Source: Piper betle
Taxonomy: Eukaryota > Streptophyta > Magnoliopsida > Piperales > Piperaceae
Assembly (NCBI GenBank): GCA_033002965.1
Contig: JAURVB010013572.1
Location: 33,381 to 97,380, forward strand
Direction of reading: 5' to 3'
DNA length: 64,000 nucleotides
Positions within the stretch are counted from its first letter, which is position 1, and the number at the start of each line of letters is the position of its first letter. The translations under genes and the position numbers were made by a program. Positions 39,101 to 52,000 of the stretch are shown here, piece after piece. The notes beneath the pieces were generated by a model, which did not search any database, was not told where the DNA came from, and was given only the letters and a program-made list of their open reading frames with translations.

Positions 39101-41474
39101 TTATTTTTTCATACAGTACAATCAGAAACACACCTTTGAAGGAAGATTTTTATTCAAACACATAATGACATATTTCCCACATACCAATAGTCATCATTCT
39201 GAGTAATCCAATGACAGCAAAATTTGCCAGATTATCCAGCTAAGTAATATTGTAGTTTTTATGATTACCAGAGTAAAATTCTTTTGAAATTACCATAGCC
39301 AAGTGAACTGTGACTTCATGCTAATCTTACTATATGGATAATTTGTAAAAAAATTTACAGCAAATTTTATAGCAATGCTCACCCTTGCAAACAGATCTCT
39401 TCCATTGTCAGTGAAAATCCTCCATTTCGCAGTGTGATCATTTGCGACAATAGATCCATCTTCAATCCTTTGAAGACCACCCAAGTAAGCCTCCTCATCT
39501 TCATATTGAGTTCTCAATCCATCCATGCCCACAGAGGCATCGTCTGCCATAACATATGTGCTGTTCAACCCCCAAAGCATTCCTAAAACATCACAAAGAT
39601 TGCAAGTAAAAACTTTATCAACATAAAACTACAAAAATATTTCATAAGACCCAACACCACACATTGGTCAAATTAACCATCTACCAAATTCTAATCAATA
39701 TCAAATCTTCATCATTCTAGTTGCATGTTTACAATAGTTCTATACCCATAATAACAAGGTAATGTACACGCCATGTAGACCAATCAACTAAAAAACAAAA
39801 TATAACATCACACTAACAAAAACTACCCTTACCTGATGATCCGAATAGAATGAGCAATGAAAAGAGTCCCCTTGGATGCTCTTTCCCAACTGAGAATCTT
39901 GAAGAGCCCACGCTAAACAAGCTGGATACATCTAAGTGGAACCAGGGGAAAAAATGGGCATAAGTGCATAAAACAAAAGAGACAAATCTGGCCTACTTGC
40001 AAAAAACATAACTGGTGTTGGTAGTTTGATTTGGACACTCATTATTTGGTTGCGCAGCAAATCCGATTTGTTGTTATCTTAATTATATTAAGATAAGTAC
40101 CAAATCATAACCCTAATATTTATATATAAGGATATAAGGGACTGCTAGTCCATACATTATAAGGAAGAGAATGAAAATAGATTTCAGGTTCTTGCTAGAT
40201 AGTATAATAATGTAAGACCGTTTGGGTCTAATGTGTTAGTTGGGTCCTTCATGAATAAAGCAGTGTAATTTTAAAGTAGGCTCATGGCCTATTAATAGTG
40301 TAGGTTAGTTAGTCAATGTAGCTTCAAAGTGGGTTTATGATGCTAGGCCAACTTTTGAGTCTATAAATAAGGGTTGTACTCCCACTTTTGGAATAAATGA
40401 ATATTTTGAGCTCATTTAAGGAGTAGATAATATGGGCTAGCAAACCCCATAGTACCAAATTATATCCTTCCCAAATCATTCCCCCAAATTGAGATTGAAC
40501 CGTTATCAATAGGATTACACTTGATTTCCCAAAATCAAAGCCAATGAAAGAGAAACCCTACCAATGTTCTCTCCTGATGTGTTTATGATTGAGACATCGT
40601 GGGATTTAGATCGTGGAAAACTGATTACTCTACTTATGATCAGAATTGAATCAACCTGTAAAGAAGCACTTGATCCTATTCTGTTGCAAAGGTAAGCTTA
40701 CCTTATTTTTATTTTCCTTTCATTGCATAAAGAGCCAGGAACTCAATGTTCTTCATTGAAATTCTGTTTTGCATGATTTCTTATATAAAATAATGTCAAC
40801 TACTATTGTTCGCATCAAGATTCATCATAAATCATGCATATTTCTTGAAGATATGGTTAAAATTACATTTTTGTAAACTGTTTTCTAAGATATTATATCA
40901 GATTAAACATTTAATCATGTTTAGAACACCAGATCTTACTTAAAATTATCATTTTCACTAACGTTTAGTAATTTCTTAGATCAGAGTATTGATGATTAAT
41001 TTGTACTAAGCATGATTAATGGAAGAACTCATGTCTAGACAATGGAAGTCATGTATATCATGATCTTGTTTAATTAACAATCAATCAGCATGTTATGATT
41101 TGTTATTAATTGTTAGATTAATCCTAATTGATTAGACGTTTTTCTTTTAACGTAACTTACATGTAACAAAGAACTAAGGCAAACACAGAGCACGCGCATT
41201 ATACTATATCAAATGCTTACAAGCATAGTTATCAGCGCAATGAGCAACCATATTACAAGATCGAGAAACCCAACAAACAACAACAACAACAGCGATGATG
41301 TTGAAGTTTTTTACCGCTCAATCTGGCCGGAAAACTAGTAACCCCCGACCATTCCTGACCTCGATGGCGACGAACCAGTTCGCCGCCGGGCTTCCCTCCG
41401 GTGAACAGAGCCCAAATTTTGCCGATTTGCAGTCTCCGGCATTTGTCCATCGTCAGGCTCGCACTCCGGTTCAT
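30168..41474 (-). CDS. Kinesin-light-chain-related TPR protein, 19 exons, two frame lesions
   Basis: It encodes a tetratricopeptide-repeat protein of the plant kinesin-light-chain-related type; its partner is unknown. Exons: 41474-41315, 39931-39833, 39582-39383, 39071-38967, 38415-38315, 36861-36782, 35973-35962, 35823-35758, 33264-33199, 33118-33062, 32828-32751, 32657-32560, 32363-32318, 31868-31741, 31338-31308, 31165-31103, 30689-30624, 30548-30498 and 30344-30168 (stop TAG). The start ATG sits in a strong plant context (GGCCACCATGAA). Residues 1-54 are basic and Ser-rich (targeting-like), residues 75-92 form a hydrophobic, membrane-like segment, and TPRs follow from about residue 154 (GKADEAEKYFLLALQEA, then AELYRVRKIFDKAEPLY, then AAFHNLGQFYLGQRRLE). 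The C-terminus is charged (ends KRRRGK). Exon 6 has one base too many, and the exon-18 donor reads CAG|TAAAAT, apparently lacking one G; otherwise all phases agree. Total is about 560 residues. Confidence 0.85.
31995..32465 (-). repeat. Two copies of a short dispersed repeat in adjacent TPR introns
   Basis: Segments at about 31980-32045 and 32400-32465 share GTTGGGGACAT, ATCCTAAAC and AGGATCCATG and are both preceded on the plus strand by TTCTTCTTC runs. On the minus strand they end in an (AAG)n-like tail, as a SINE 3' end might. No RNA polymerase III boxes were identified. Confidence 0.5.
33405..33436. repeat. (ACTAT)n/(AT)n microsatellite in TPR intron 8
   Basis: Four to five ACTAT units followed by a short AT run, inside the 2.5-kb intron between exons 8 and 9 of the TPR gene. 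Confidence 0.85.
35962..35973 (-). other. 12-nt microexon of the TPR gene
   Basis: CGAGCCTTAAAG encodes Arg-Ala-Leu-Lys between the acceptor TTTGTAG and the donor GTATGAG. It is phase 0 at both ends and supplies the residues expected between the TPR helix ending CYE (exon 6) and IKGCVLGQGHPDYA (exon 8). Confidence 0.8.
36782..36861 (-). other. TPR gene exon 6 with 1-nt frame disruption
   Basis: The first part reads VGAAFHNLGQFYLGQRRLE and the last part reads QAQTCYE, in a frame shifted by one base. The exon is 80 nt where 79 or 82 would keep the downstream phase. The change lies at CTAGAAGCAAGC, which is not a homopolymer. Staying in the first frame gives a TGA at the exon end. No alternative splice site resolves it. 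Confidence 0.75.
40015..40690 (+). mobile_element. Candidate solo LTR or old repeat in TPR intron 1
   Basis: A TGTTGGTAGTTTG start, a TATA-like CTATAAATAAGGG (40361) and AATAAATG signals downstream look like the U3/R part of a Copia-type LTR. The 3' boundary and target duplication could not be found. It may instead be ordinary intron sequence. Confidence 0.25.
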
Positions 41475-43262
41475 GGTGGCCGAAGACCGCCGGGCGGACG
41501 AGGGATTTGAGGGAGGGAGAAGGGGCTCGGGCTCGGGCTCCGGACAGGTCAATTAGCACCGTGACCATCCGTGTCCGACCGCGACCGTGGCTCCCAATCC
41601 CTAATTGTGCTCATAAACCATTGCCTACTTCGGCTAAGTGCACTAGTTAAACTTCCTCCACTTTTCTCCCCTTAAATTTGATTACTTCTTTGAATTAACT
41701 ACCTTAATCGTACTTACAAGGCAATTGTTTGGGGCTCGAACTCATAGTCGAGAAAAGTGGGGAAATATTTAGTTGCGGATAAAGAATTTTTCTTAAAAGT
41801 ATGTTCAAAATTGTATTTAGCAACTCCAACTTGTTTAACCGGGTAGCCTAAAATGACTCAAATTCTACTCATTCTAATAAAAAGACCTATTTCCTATTAT
41901 CAAATTTAGTCCTTTAAAGGTATTAAATTATTGTAAATTAATTATTTTATGTTTAAAGATTTTTTGTTTAATTGATCTTTTAAATAGTGGTTAACAATTG
42001 TTTCATTTTAGGCTCAACATACATTTTATTTGAGTAATTATGCGTGTCGACCATGTTTGGTCAGTGGAAGCGTGGGATTGGAGACTTTAAAGTTGACCTT
42101 ATCATATGTAGTGATTATTTTGAATTTTATCTCAATATATTTTATTAATTTATATGAGCTAAGTACTGTGATTGCAAATTTAGCTCAATATTCAATACAC
42201 GCTACATAAATAATTCTATGTCATCTTCTTACTTAATTTAGTGCAATAATTCTCGTGTTGGCTGTAATTACGCTCTTAACCGTCTCAAAAAGCTGCTCAC
42301 CTAAGGCTGAATTAAGACAGTTTGTTTATAATTTGAATAATAGAAGAAATTTGAATGTGAAAACCAATTTCACTTATCCTTAAGAAAATAATTGTAGTGG
42401 AGATTATTTCCCAAGTAACATGTACTCCAAACCTTCGTCGTATTGCGGTGTACCACTGAAGGGACTTAAAAGGTTGTAACGTTCAGAAAAATTAAAAGAA
42501 CACTGTTCAAATTACATTGTTGAGCAAGAAGTAAAATAATTTACTCTATGAGCTCAAGTAAAATAACACCTGCACACTCTTTTAGGATAGTTTTCAAAGA
42601 TATATTTGGTTACATTTGCTACTACACTTAAGTTATTAATTATTAAATTCAATATGTCAATTCATTTCGGACGTCGATTGTTGCCGGACATTTTTCAAAA
42701 AAATTCGTGAGTATATAAAATATTATCATAATATAGGGATGACACTGCTTTACCTTTTGCATGCATAAGCATGGGCTTGAACCTTAAACAAAATGTTTTA
42801 TAAATAATAATACACAAGAAACTAATATAATTGTTACTTACTTAGTTGATATAAATTAATTAATATTAATAAGTTAATAATAATCTATGATGCACAATAC
42901 TTGTAAAAAACTGTACTAAATGCATTAGAGATTAACTCACAAAGCACTTAATACGTTAAATAATTATATATCTAAATCAAGTAAAATTTGAAGTTAATAT
43001 ATAATTAAAATAGTAATCAAAGTTACAAACAAAGTAATCAAATACAAAAATGGTATGCCAACGAAAGATAATGGGTTAATGGGTCAAAACAACTAATTTG
43101 GTATACATGGATTAATGGATTTAATTCATTTGAATGCCAAACAAAAAGGGTTAATAATTTGTCGACGATCATCATGCAGGCAAAATTTTTGTGGCATTTC
43201 AGCGACACAGGCAAAATTAATTTTGCTTGCAAGTTTCGTTTCGAGAAGGTTCTAACCTATCA
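41475..43262. other. TPR gene upstream region, no other gene seen
   Basis: The first about 120 bp upstream of the ATG are GC-rich and probably form the 5' UTR and core promoter. Beyond about 41620 the DNA is AT-rich without coding pattern or repeat boundary, up to the LTR that starts at 43263. Confidence 0.4.
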
Positions 43263-44854
<1,592 letters not shown>

Positions 44855-45752
44855 CACTGTTGATGAAATTGGCCGATTTCACTCGGAATTGGCCGATTTA
44901 AATTGGCTCGGGAGCGATCCGAGCCGATTTAGGCATCGAATCTGTCGGAGATAAATCGGGCTTAGAATCGGCCGATTCACCCCGATTCTGACCGATTCAA
45001 AACTGATTTGGAATCGGGGTGAATCGGGAAGAATCGAATTTTATAGGTAAATTATTAAAATGCCCTAGGTATGATATTAAATATATTATAGGTAAAATTA
45101 GAATTTACATTTTAAAACCTAAAATCATGGTGATCCCTCCCTGATCGCTCCCGATTCCGCCCACCATTGCCGGTAATCCCTCCCTCTGCTGCCGTCTCCA
45201 AACTCGCCTCTGCCCTCCAACCTTGCCTCCGTGTCTGACCTCACCTCCGCCCTTTGACCTCGCCTTTGTCTTTAACCTCGCCTCCGCCCTCTGACCTCGC
45301 CCATCCACTGCCGCCGCCGCCTCTGTCAAGTTGCAATTTTTGTTTGAAATTTTTCATCAATGTGAATTTTTTTTTGCTGTAAATTTTGATTGTTTCTGCA
45401 ATTTGTATGATTCTTTGTTGATTCTTTGTTTGATCCCTTTCATAGAACATAGCATGTTTGTTGATTCCTTTGCTGCCTTTTTTAATTAGTTATACGTTGC
45501 CATGTGTTCTTGGTTGTAGGACTTGATTGTTGTCCGAATAAAAAATTTAATATTTTTCTTAGCTACTGTGATTTGGATCTGTTTGTAATTAAATCTGGTT
45601 GCTGGTTTTAGGATTTGATTGTTTTATAACTAAAAATTAGTGCTAATCTTAGTGATTGATTAGCTAGAGTGGTTTGGATCATTTTGTATCTCAATCGGGT
45701 TGCTGGTTTTACAAAAAAACAAGAAACCTAGTTGGTGATATGCGAACATGTA

Positions 45753-48659
45753 TGTAAAACTCGTGATTCAAGTCAGGGTTTTACGTTACCGAACCAGTCG
45801 GTTCGACCGTTGGTTCGAGTCGAGTCAGTTTCATGAACCGCATGCTGAGTCGAGGCCAGCCGTGAGTTATGAGTGATGAGAGTCAGGTATACCTGAATAT
45901 ATGATGATAACGCCTGAAAGATGATGAAAATGGGTTATCAAGTATATGGAGGTATGCAGTATTGATTGTTATTTTTATTTGATCGTAGAATATTTTTAGG
46001 GCCGAATGACGAATTAGGACGTGTTGGATCATATTCAGGTGGGTTATTAGTTATAGAGCATGTCATTTGGATGTTGTTGTGTTTGTTTTATTTTATGGGA
46101 TCTTTCCATATTTTTCTAGATTTTTTAGAATTTATTACAAACTAGTTATTAATTTGACTCGAGTAGGAATCGAGTCAATACTTAATTATGAAACTGCCAC
46201 TGGAGTATTTTTCTCCATTTCCAACACTTCCCCTTCCAAAACCCTAGCTGTCGCCGCCTCGTGCTCGTCGCCGCCGCCGCTGCTGCCAACGTCGTACGGC
46301 CGCCGATCAACGCCGCCCTGCCCCGCCGTGCAGTCACCGTGCCGCCACGACCCACCCCGGCCACCGTCTCGCCGCCACGATGCCGGAATAGCCCCACAAG
46401 CCGTGATGCGCTCCCTAGTCGATTCGCTGCCGTCCGGGCCACTCCGCTGCCGCTGTGACCCGACGACCACCCTCTCGCCGTCGCCGACGTTTCCCCATCA
46501 TCCCGACCGCCGTCAAGGCCGGCCGCAGCCCGGATCGGAGCACGCCGCCGCCACCACCTATTTTCGACGCCACCGCCAACGGCCATCGCCGCCCCGGCTG
46601 CTTTGTTTGACACCACCATTGGACCAAGCTCGTCGAGCTGGTGCCGATAGACCCCTGATTGCCCCGTCCCAAATCATTGCCGGAAAACCGCTGGAATCCG
46701 CCGGAAACTGTCGACACTGCCGGAACCGCCGAAAAATTGGATTCGTGGGAAATTCGCCGGATCATCCGCCGAACGCACCCAGTCCAATCTAATCGGACTT
46801 CGGACACCGCTAGGTGCCGAATTCGAGTTTCGAGCCACGAAACGGAAACCCTAGCCGTCGACCGATTTTCGACGACGCGAGGTATATTTATTTTAATTAA
46901 TTATTTGAAAATATTGATTATTAGAATTGCATGCTAGGATTGGTGAATTGTGTGTTATAATATATATATTTAAATGTAGGTTTGATTAAGAATAGAAATA
47001 TGAAATTTGTTTGGTTGAGTGGTGTTAAAAATGGAGGCTAAGAAACTAATTAGGGTAACTAGGTAATGATCATGATCTAATGCAAACTAGCCTAAGTAGA
47101 CTTGCTAGAATTGATATAAGTTGATGTGTGTTGATTGATGCGTGATTGTGATGATATATGTGCATGCTATAGGATGTGTGATTGCATCATGAGCGGGCGT
47201 TAGTATTTAGCTTCGATTGTGTAGGTACGGAGTAGGAGCTCGCCGCCTAGGCACGTGGACCCGTTTGGAGCTTCTACCAGGTCCGTTTAGGACTCGTTCT
47301 CTATTTTTACGCTACTCCATTGTGTATTTGATTTATTACATGTAGGACGTGTTAAGTGGCGTTTTATCGAATCCCACTTAACTCAGGCCATTTAGCCAAC
47401 AATTTTCCAGATTAATAGCCCTCGAGGATGAGATCCCTCGAGTTTGTTTTCAAACCTCAGATCCAGCTCACGTTGCCTTTGGGCCTATTGTATAAATCCC
47501 AACCTAGACCTATATATATGTATAGTATTCGCGTTTTCAGTGAGAGATTGAATGAGGGAAATCCGACCACCGTGCTACGCGAGCGGGCACGTGTGAGTCC
47601 ATAGTGGGCCCTGGAATGGTGTGCGGGCCATTTCATTCCCGAGGGATCCTGACAACTCCACCTTTGAGTTCCTCAAACCCGGAGAAGTGTGGAGGTTCAC
47701 GGGTACTACATTGCAGCGCATGTCTAGACTTGTGGTTTCAAAGGGTACTGAAGGCGACTGCCTGAGAGTGCTCGGCCTTAGTGCTCAAGGCCAGGAGTAA
47801 TATGGAAGGTGCAGAGGGCGGAAAGGAATGAGATTTGATGCGAGAAGCAATAGAGAAATGGCCAAGGTATGAGAATGAGAAAGAAAGGGGACGCTATCGA
47901 CCCGAGGGCGACGGCTCCCATATGTGCCCTGATGAGAGTTCTTGAGGAAGTATATGGTTTTCATTCAACAGGAGAGTTTGCTCTCCTGTGCCAGATTGAT
48001 ATTAGTTATTTTCCGGGCCGGTAACACTCGTTACTGACGGTTTTTCTATATATATGTAGGTGATAAATGCGAGGGATGAAAGCTGTCGGGACTACGGAGG
48101 AGCAGCACGGAACCGTGCACACATGTACCCGCCGCGTGTAATCTATAATGACGGTGTGTTATTGCTACATGAATGATAATTTTGATGTGTTTGTTTAGAT
48201 AAATTGCTTGATATGAAATGAATGGATAAATGTGAATGAGTAGTGAGTTTGGAGTTCAGGCTCGGTTCAATTGAAACGAAAGAGATAATGATGAATGCTA
48301 CGGTAGATTGTTATGTTTTGTCGTATTTTGATAAAATATTTATATACCTTTGTTGTGGACAGGTTGGCCCTTATTGCACTTTTAGGAGAAATTCTGTCTA
48401 TTTTTACGTAGTAGTATATATTTTCTTTTGGGTTCTCATTTATTGTTTTTTCTTGTTTTACTTGTACATCATAGCATGCATGTAGGACCGCGTTAGAACC
48501 CAATCGTTCCCATGCATGCATTTCATGTTTGCATCTCCATCTTGAGACGCCGAGGGCAGATCCGGGTCGGCTTAACCGAACCCAGTATATTAGCGAACGG
48601 TTTGGTCGCCGGTGACATTTCCGGGTCGGTTCACGGGTGAGCCGAAACGGGGTGTTACA
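45753..48659 (+). mobile_element. Full-length solo LTR in the hAT element, TSD ATGTA
   Basis: It starts TGTAAAACTCGTGATTC and ends CCGAAACGGGGTGTTACA, 2907 bp. A perfect duplication ATGTA flanks it (45748-45752, 48660-48664). The GC-rich island is at about 46250-46880 with an open frame of 241 codons beginning at 46067, and ends in the donor-like GCGAG|GTATAT (46881/46882). It lies in the noncoding 5' part of the hAT, upstream of the transposase. Confidence 0.93.
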
Positions 48660-49039
48660 ATGTATGTGTCCACTTTTGAACTGATTTATAGTTCCAGAAA
48701 CTCTAATTTTAGTTATATTTCCATTTTTATAAATGATTTGGAACTCTAGAAACTTGCTAGGTCCAGTTTTTTCTGATGTGGGCTTAAATGATTCGAGTCT
48801 AATCTTTAATGTTAAATGTTTGGTTGACAACTTATTTAGCTGTTGTGACTAACTTGTTGAATTGTTGCCTGATCTATGTGCTGAGCCAATCAATTCATTC
48901 ATATGTCATGCCCAATTCCCTACTAGTTATACCTTCTATGTCCTATAATTATTCATGTTGTGCATATATATTATCTAAATTATGATGGTTGATCTCAATT
49001 ATAATGGCACTCACTTAGATTTTGATTTTAGCGGTTATT

Positions 49040-52000
49040 GTATTTTTTATCAGTACCAGATTTGTCATAGGGAAGATAGATATTGGTTGGGAATATGGCA
49101 CACCAGTTGACACATCTAAGAAGCAAGTCACCAATAACTTTTGCAAAAAATCATAAGCGGAGGGGTATATCGCTTCAAGCAACATATTGCTGGAATCAAA
49201 GGAAATGTTGCTGCTTGTAAGAAAGTTCCTGAAATAGTGCACAAGAAATGAAAGATTATTTCAAAAGTGTGAAAAATGCCAAAAAAGAAAAAGAAAGGAT
49301 TAGAGAAGAAATAGGTTCATATGGTTTGAATAACTCGGATATGGAAGAGATGGAAGTTCGGGAGCAAAGTGTTGGGTGCTCTAAGTCTACTGGGAAGAGG
49401 AAGACATCTTTTGTTGAAAATGAGAAGAAGAATCCATCAAAGCAAATGAGAATTTCTACAGCAATAGAAAAGAAAGTAAAAGAGCAATTGCACACAGCCA
49501 TTGCTCGATTCTTCTATCACTGTGCCATTCATTTCCATGTTGTAGAGTCGCCTTACTTTTATAAAATGAGTGATGTGGCAGGTAGATACGGTGATCAAGG
49601 GATCAAACTTCCGAGCAGCAGTTCTTTGTCAGGTAAACTTCTTACTAATGAAGTGGCTTCTATAAATGCAAGCTTAGAGGATATAAAAGTATCTTGGAAG
49701 ACAACAGGTTGTTCTATTATTTCTGACAGGTGGACCAATCAATCGGGTAGAACTTTGATCAACTTTCTAGTTTACTGCCCAAGAAGAATGTATTTCCTTG
49801 GATTAGTTGATGCTTTAGACAAAAAAAGGATGTTACGTATATATTTAGTTTACTGGACAAAGTAGTAGAACAAGTTGGGGAGGAAAACATTGTGCATGTC
49901 ATTACTAATAATGCTTCAGCATACAAAGTTGTCGGGAGGATGCTAGAACATATGAGACCGCATCTATTTTAAACTCTGTGTGCTGCCCATTGTATAAACT
50001 TAATGCTTAAGGACTTTGCAAAAATCAAGAAAGTTGGAACATGCATTATGAATGCACAAAAAATCACAAAACTAATATACAACCACTCATTGTTGTTGGC
50101 TCTTATGAGAAATAATTTAACAAATGGGCATGAATCGGTAAGGCCTGGGGCTATTCGATTTGCTACTCACTTTTTGACGATTGCTAGCTTCCTAGAGCAT
50201 AAGCAGGCATTGAACAAGATGTTTGTCTCTGAAATGTATTCATCATCGAAGTTTGCAAAAGATGAGGATGGAATAGTAGCTAAAAATATTGTCTTAAATG
50301 CAAAATTGTGGAAGAAGATGGAATTTGTGCATAAAACAATTGAGCCACTTGTTCGATTTTTTAGATTGGTGGATAACGATAAAAGACCTTAGATGTAACA
50401 CCCTGTTTCGGCTCACCCGTGAATCGACCCAGAAATGTCACCGGTGACCGAACCGTTCGCTAATCTACTGGGTTCGGTTAAGCTGACCCGGTTCTGCCCT
50501 CGGCATTTTAAGATGGAGATGCAACAGGAAATGCATGAATGAGAACAATTGGGTTCTAACGGAGTCCTACATGCATGTCAACACGTGCAAGTAAAGACAA
50601 GACAAAACAATAAATGAGAAACCAAAAGAAAATATATACTACTATGGAAAAACGGACAGAATTTCCCAAAAAGTGCAATAAGGGCCAACCTGTCCATGAC
50701 AAGGGTATATAAACATTTTATAAAAATACCATAAAATATAACAATCTACTGTGGCATTCAGTCATTATCTCATTTGTTTTCATCCAAGCCAAGTCTAAAC
50801 TCCAAAGCTCCCTACTCATTCACAATTATCCGCTCGTCTCATAAGAAGCAATTTATCAAGACAAAAACATTCTAATTATCATTCACACAGCATTAACACA
50901 CCATCATTATACATTACACGCGGCAGGTACATGTGTGTGCGGTTCCGTGCTGCTCCTCCGCAGTCCCGACAGCTTTCATCCCTCGCATTTCTCACCTACA
51001 TATATATAGAAAAACCGTCAGTAACAAGCGTTACCGGCCTGAAAATAACTAATATCAATCTGGCACAGGAGAGCAAACTCTCCTGTTGAATCAAAACCAT
51101 ATACTTCCTCAAGAACTCTCATCAGGGCATATATGGGAGCCGTCGCCATCGGGCCGTCATCCTCGGGTCATTTCTCTATCGCTTCTCGCATCAAATCTCA
51201 TTCCGTTATGCCCTCTACACCTTCCATATTACTCATGACCTTGAGAATGAAGGCCGAGCACTCTTAGGCAGTCGCCTTTAGTATCCTTTGAACCACAAGT
51301 CTAGACATGTGTTGCATTGCAGTACCCGTAAACCTCCACACTTCTCCGGGTTTGAGAAACTCAAAGGTGGAGTTGTCCGGATCCTTTAGAAATGAAGTGG
51401 GTTGTCCCCAGCTCCAAAGCCCGCTCTTCCGAGCACACGCCCTATCTGAAGGCGTGGCCGTTAGTAACCCTCATTTCATCTCTCACCGAAAATGCGAAAA
51501 CTATACATATATAGGCCTGGGTTGGGATTTATACAATAGGCCCGAAGGCAACTTGTGGTGGCTCTTAATTTCAAAAACTGACTCGATGGATCTCATCTGC
51601 AAGGGTTATTAATCCGAACAAAACTGTTGGCTAAATGGCCCGAGTCAAGTGGGATCCGATAAAATGCCACTTAACTTATCCTGCACATGATAAATCAAAT
51701 ACACAATAGAATAGCATAAATAAGAGAACGAGTCCTAAACGGACCTGGTAGAAGCTCCAAACGGGTCCACGCACCTAGGCGGCGAGCTCCTACATCGTAC
51801 CTACACAATCAAGCTAAAAGCTAATGCCCGCATGATGAATCACACATCCTATAGCATGCACACACAATCAACACAATCATGCATCAATCATCACACATTC
51901 ATCCTAAGTCAATTCTAGTGAGTTTTCAATCTACGTTTCATGAAATCAGGGTAATTAATTAGTTCACCTAATTAATTCCTTACTTTTCCATTTTAACACT

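Noticed and set aside
41335..41568. 77-codon minus-strand frame over TPR exon 1
   Set aside because: Another frame has an ATG in strong context (41474) and joins exon 2 in phase.
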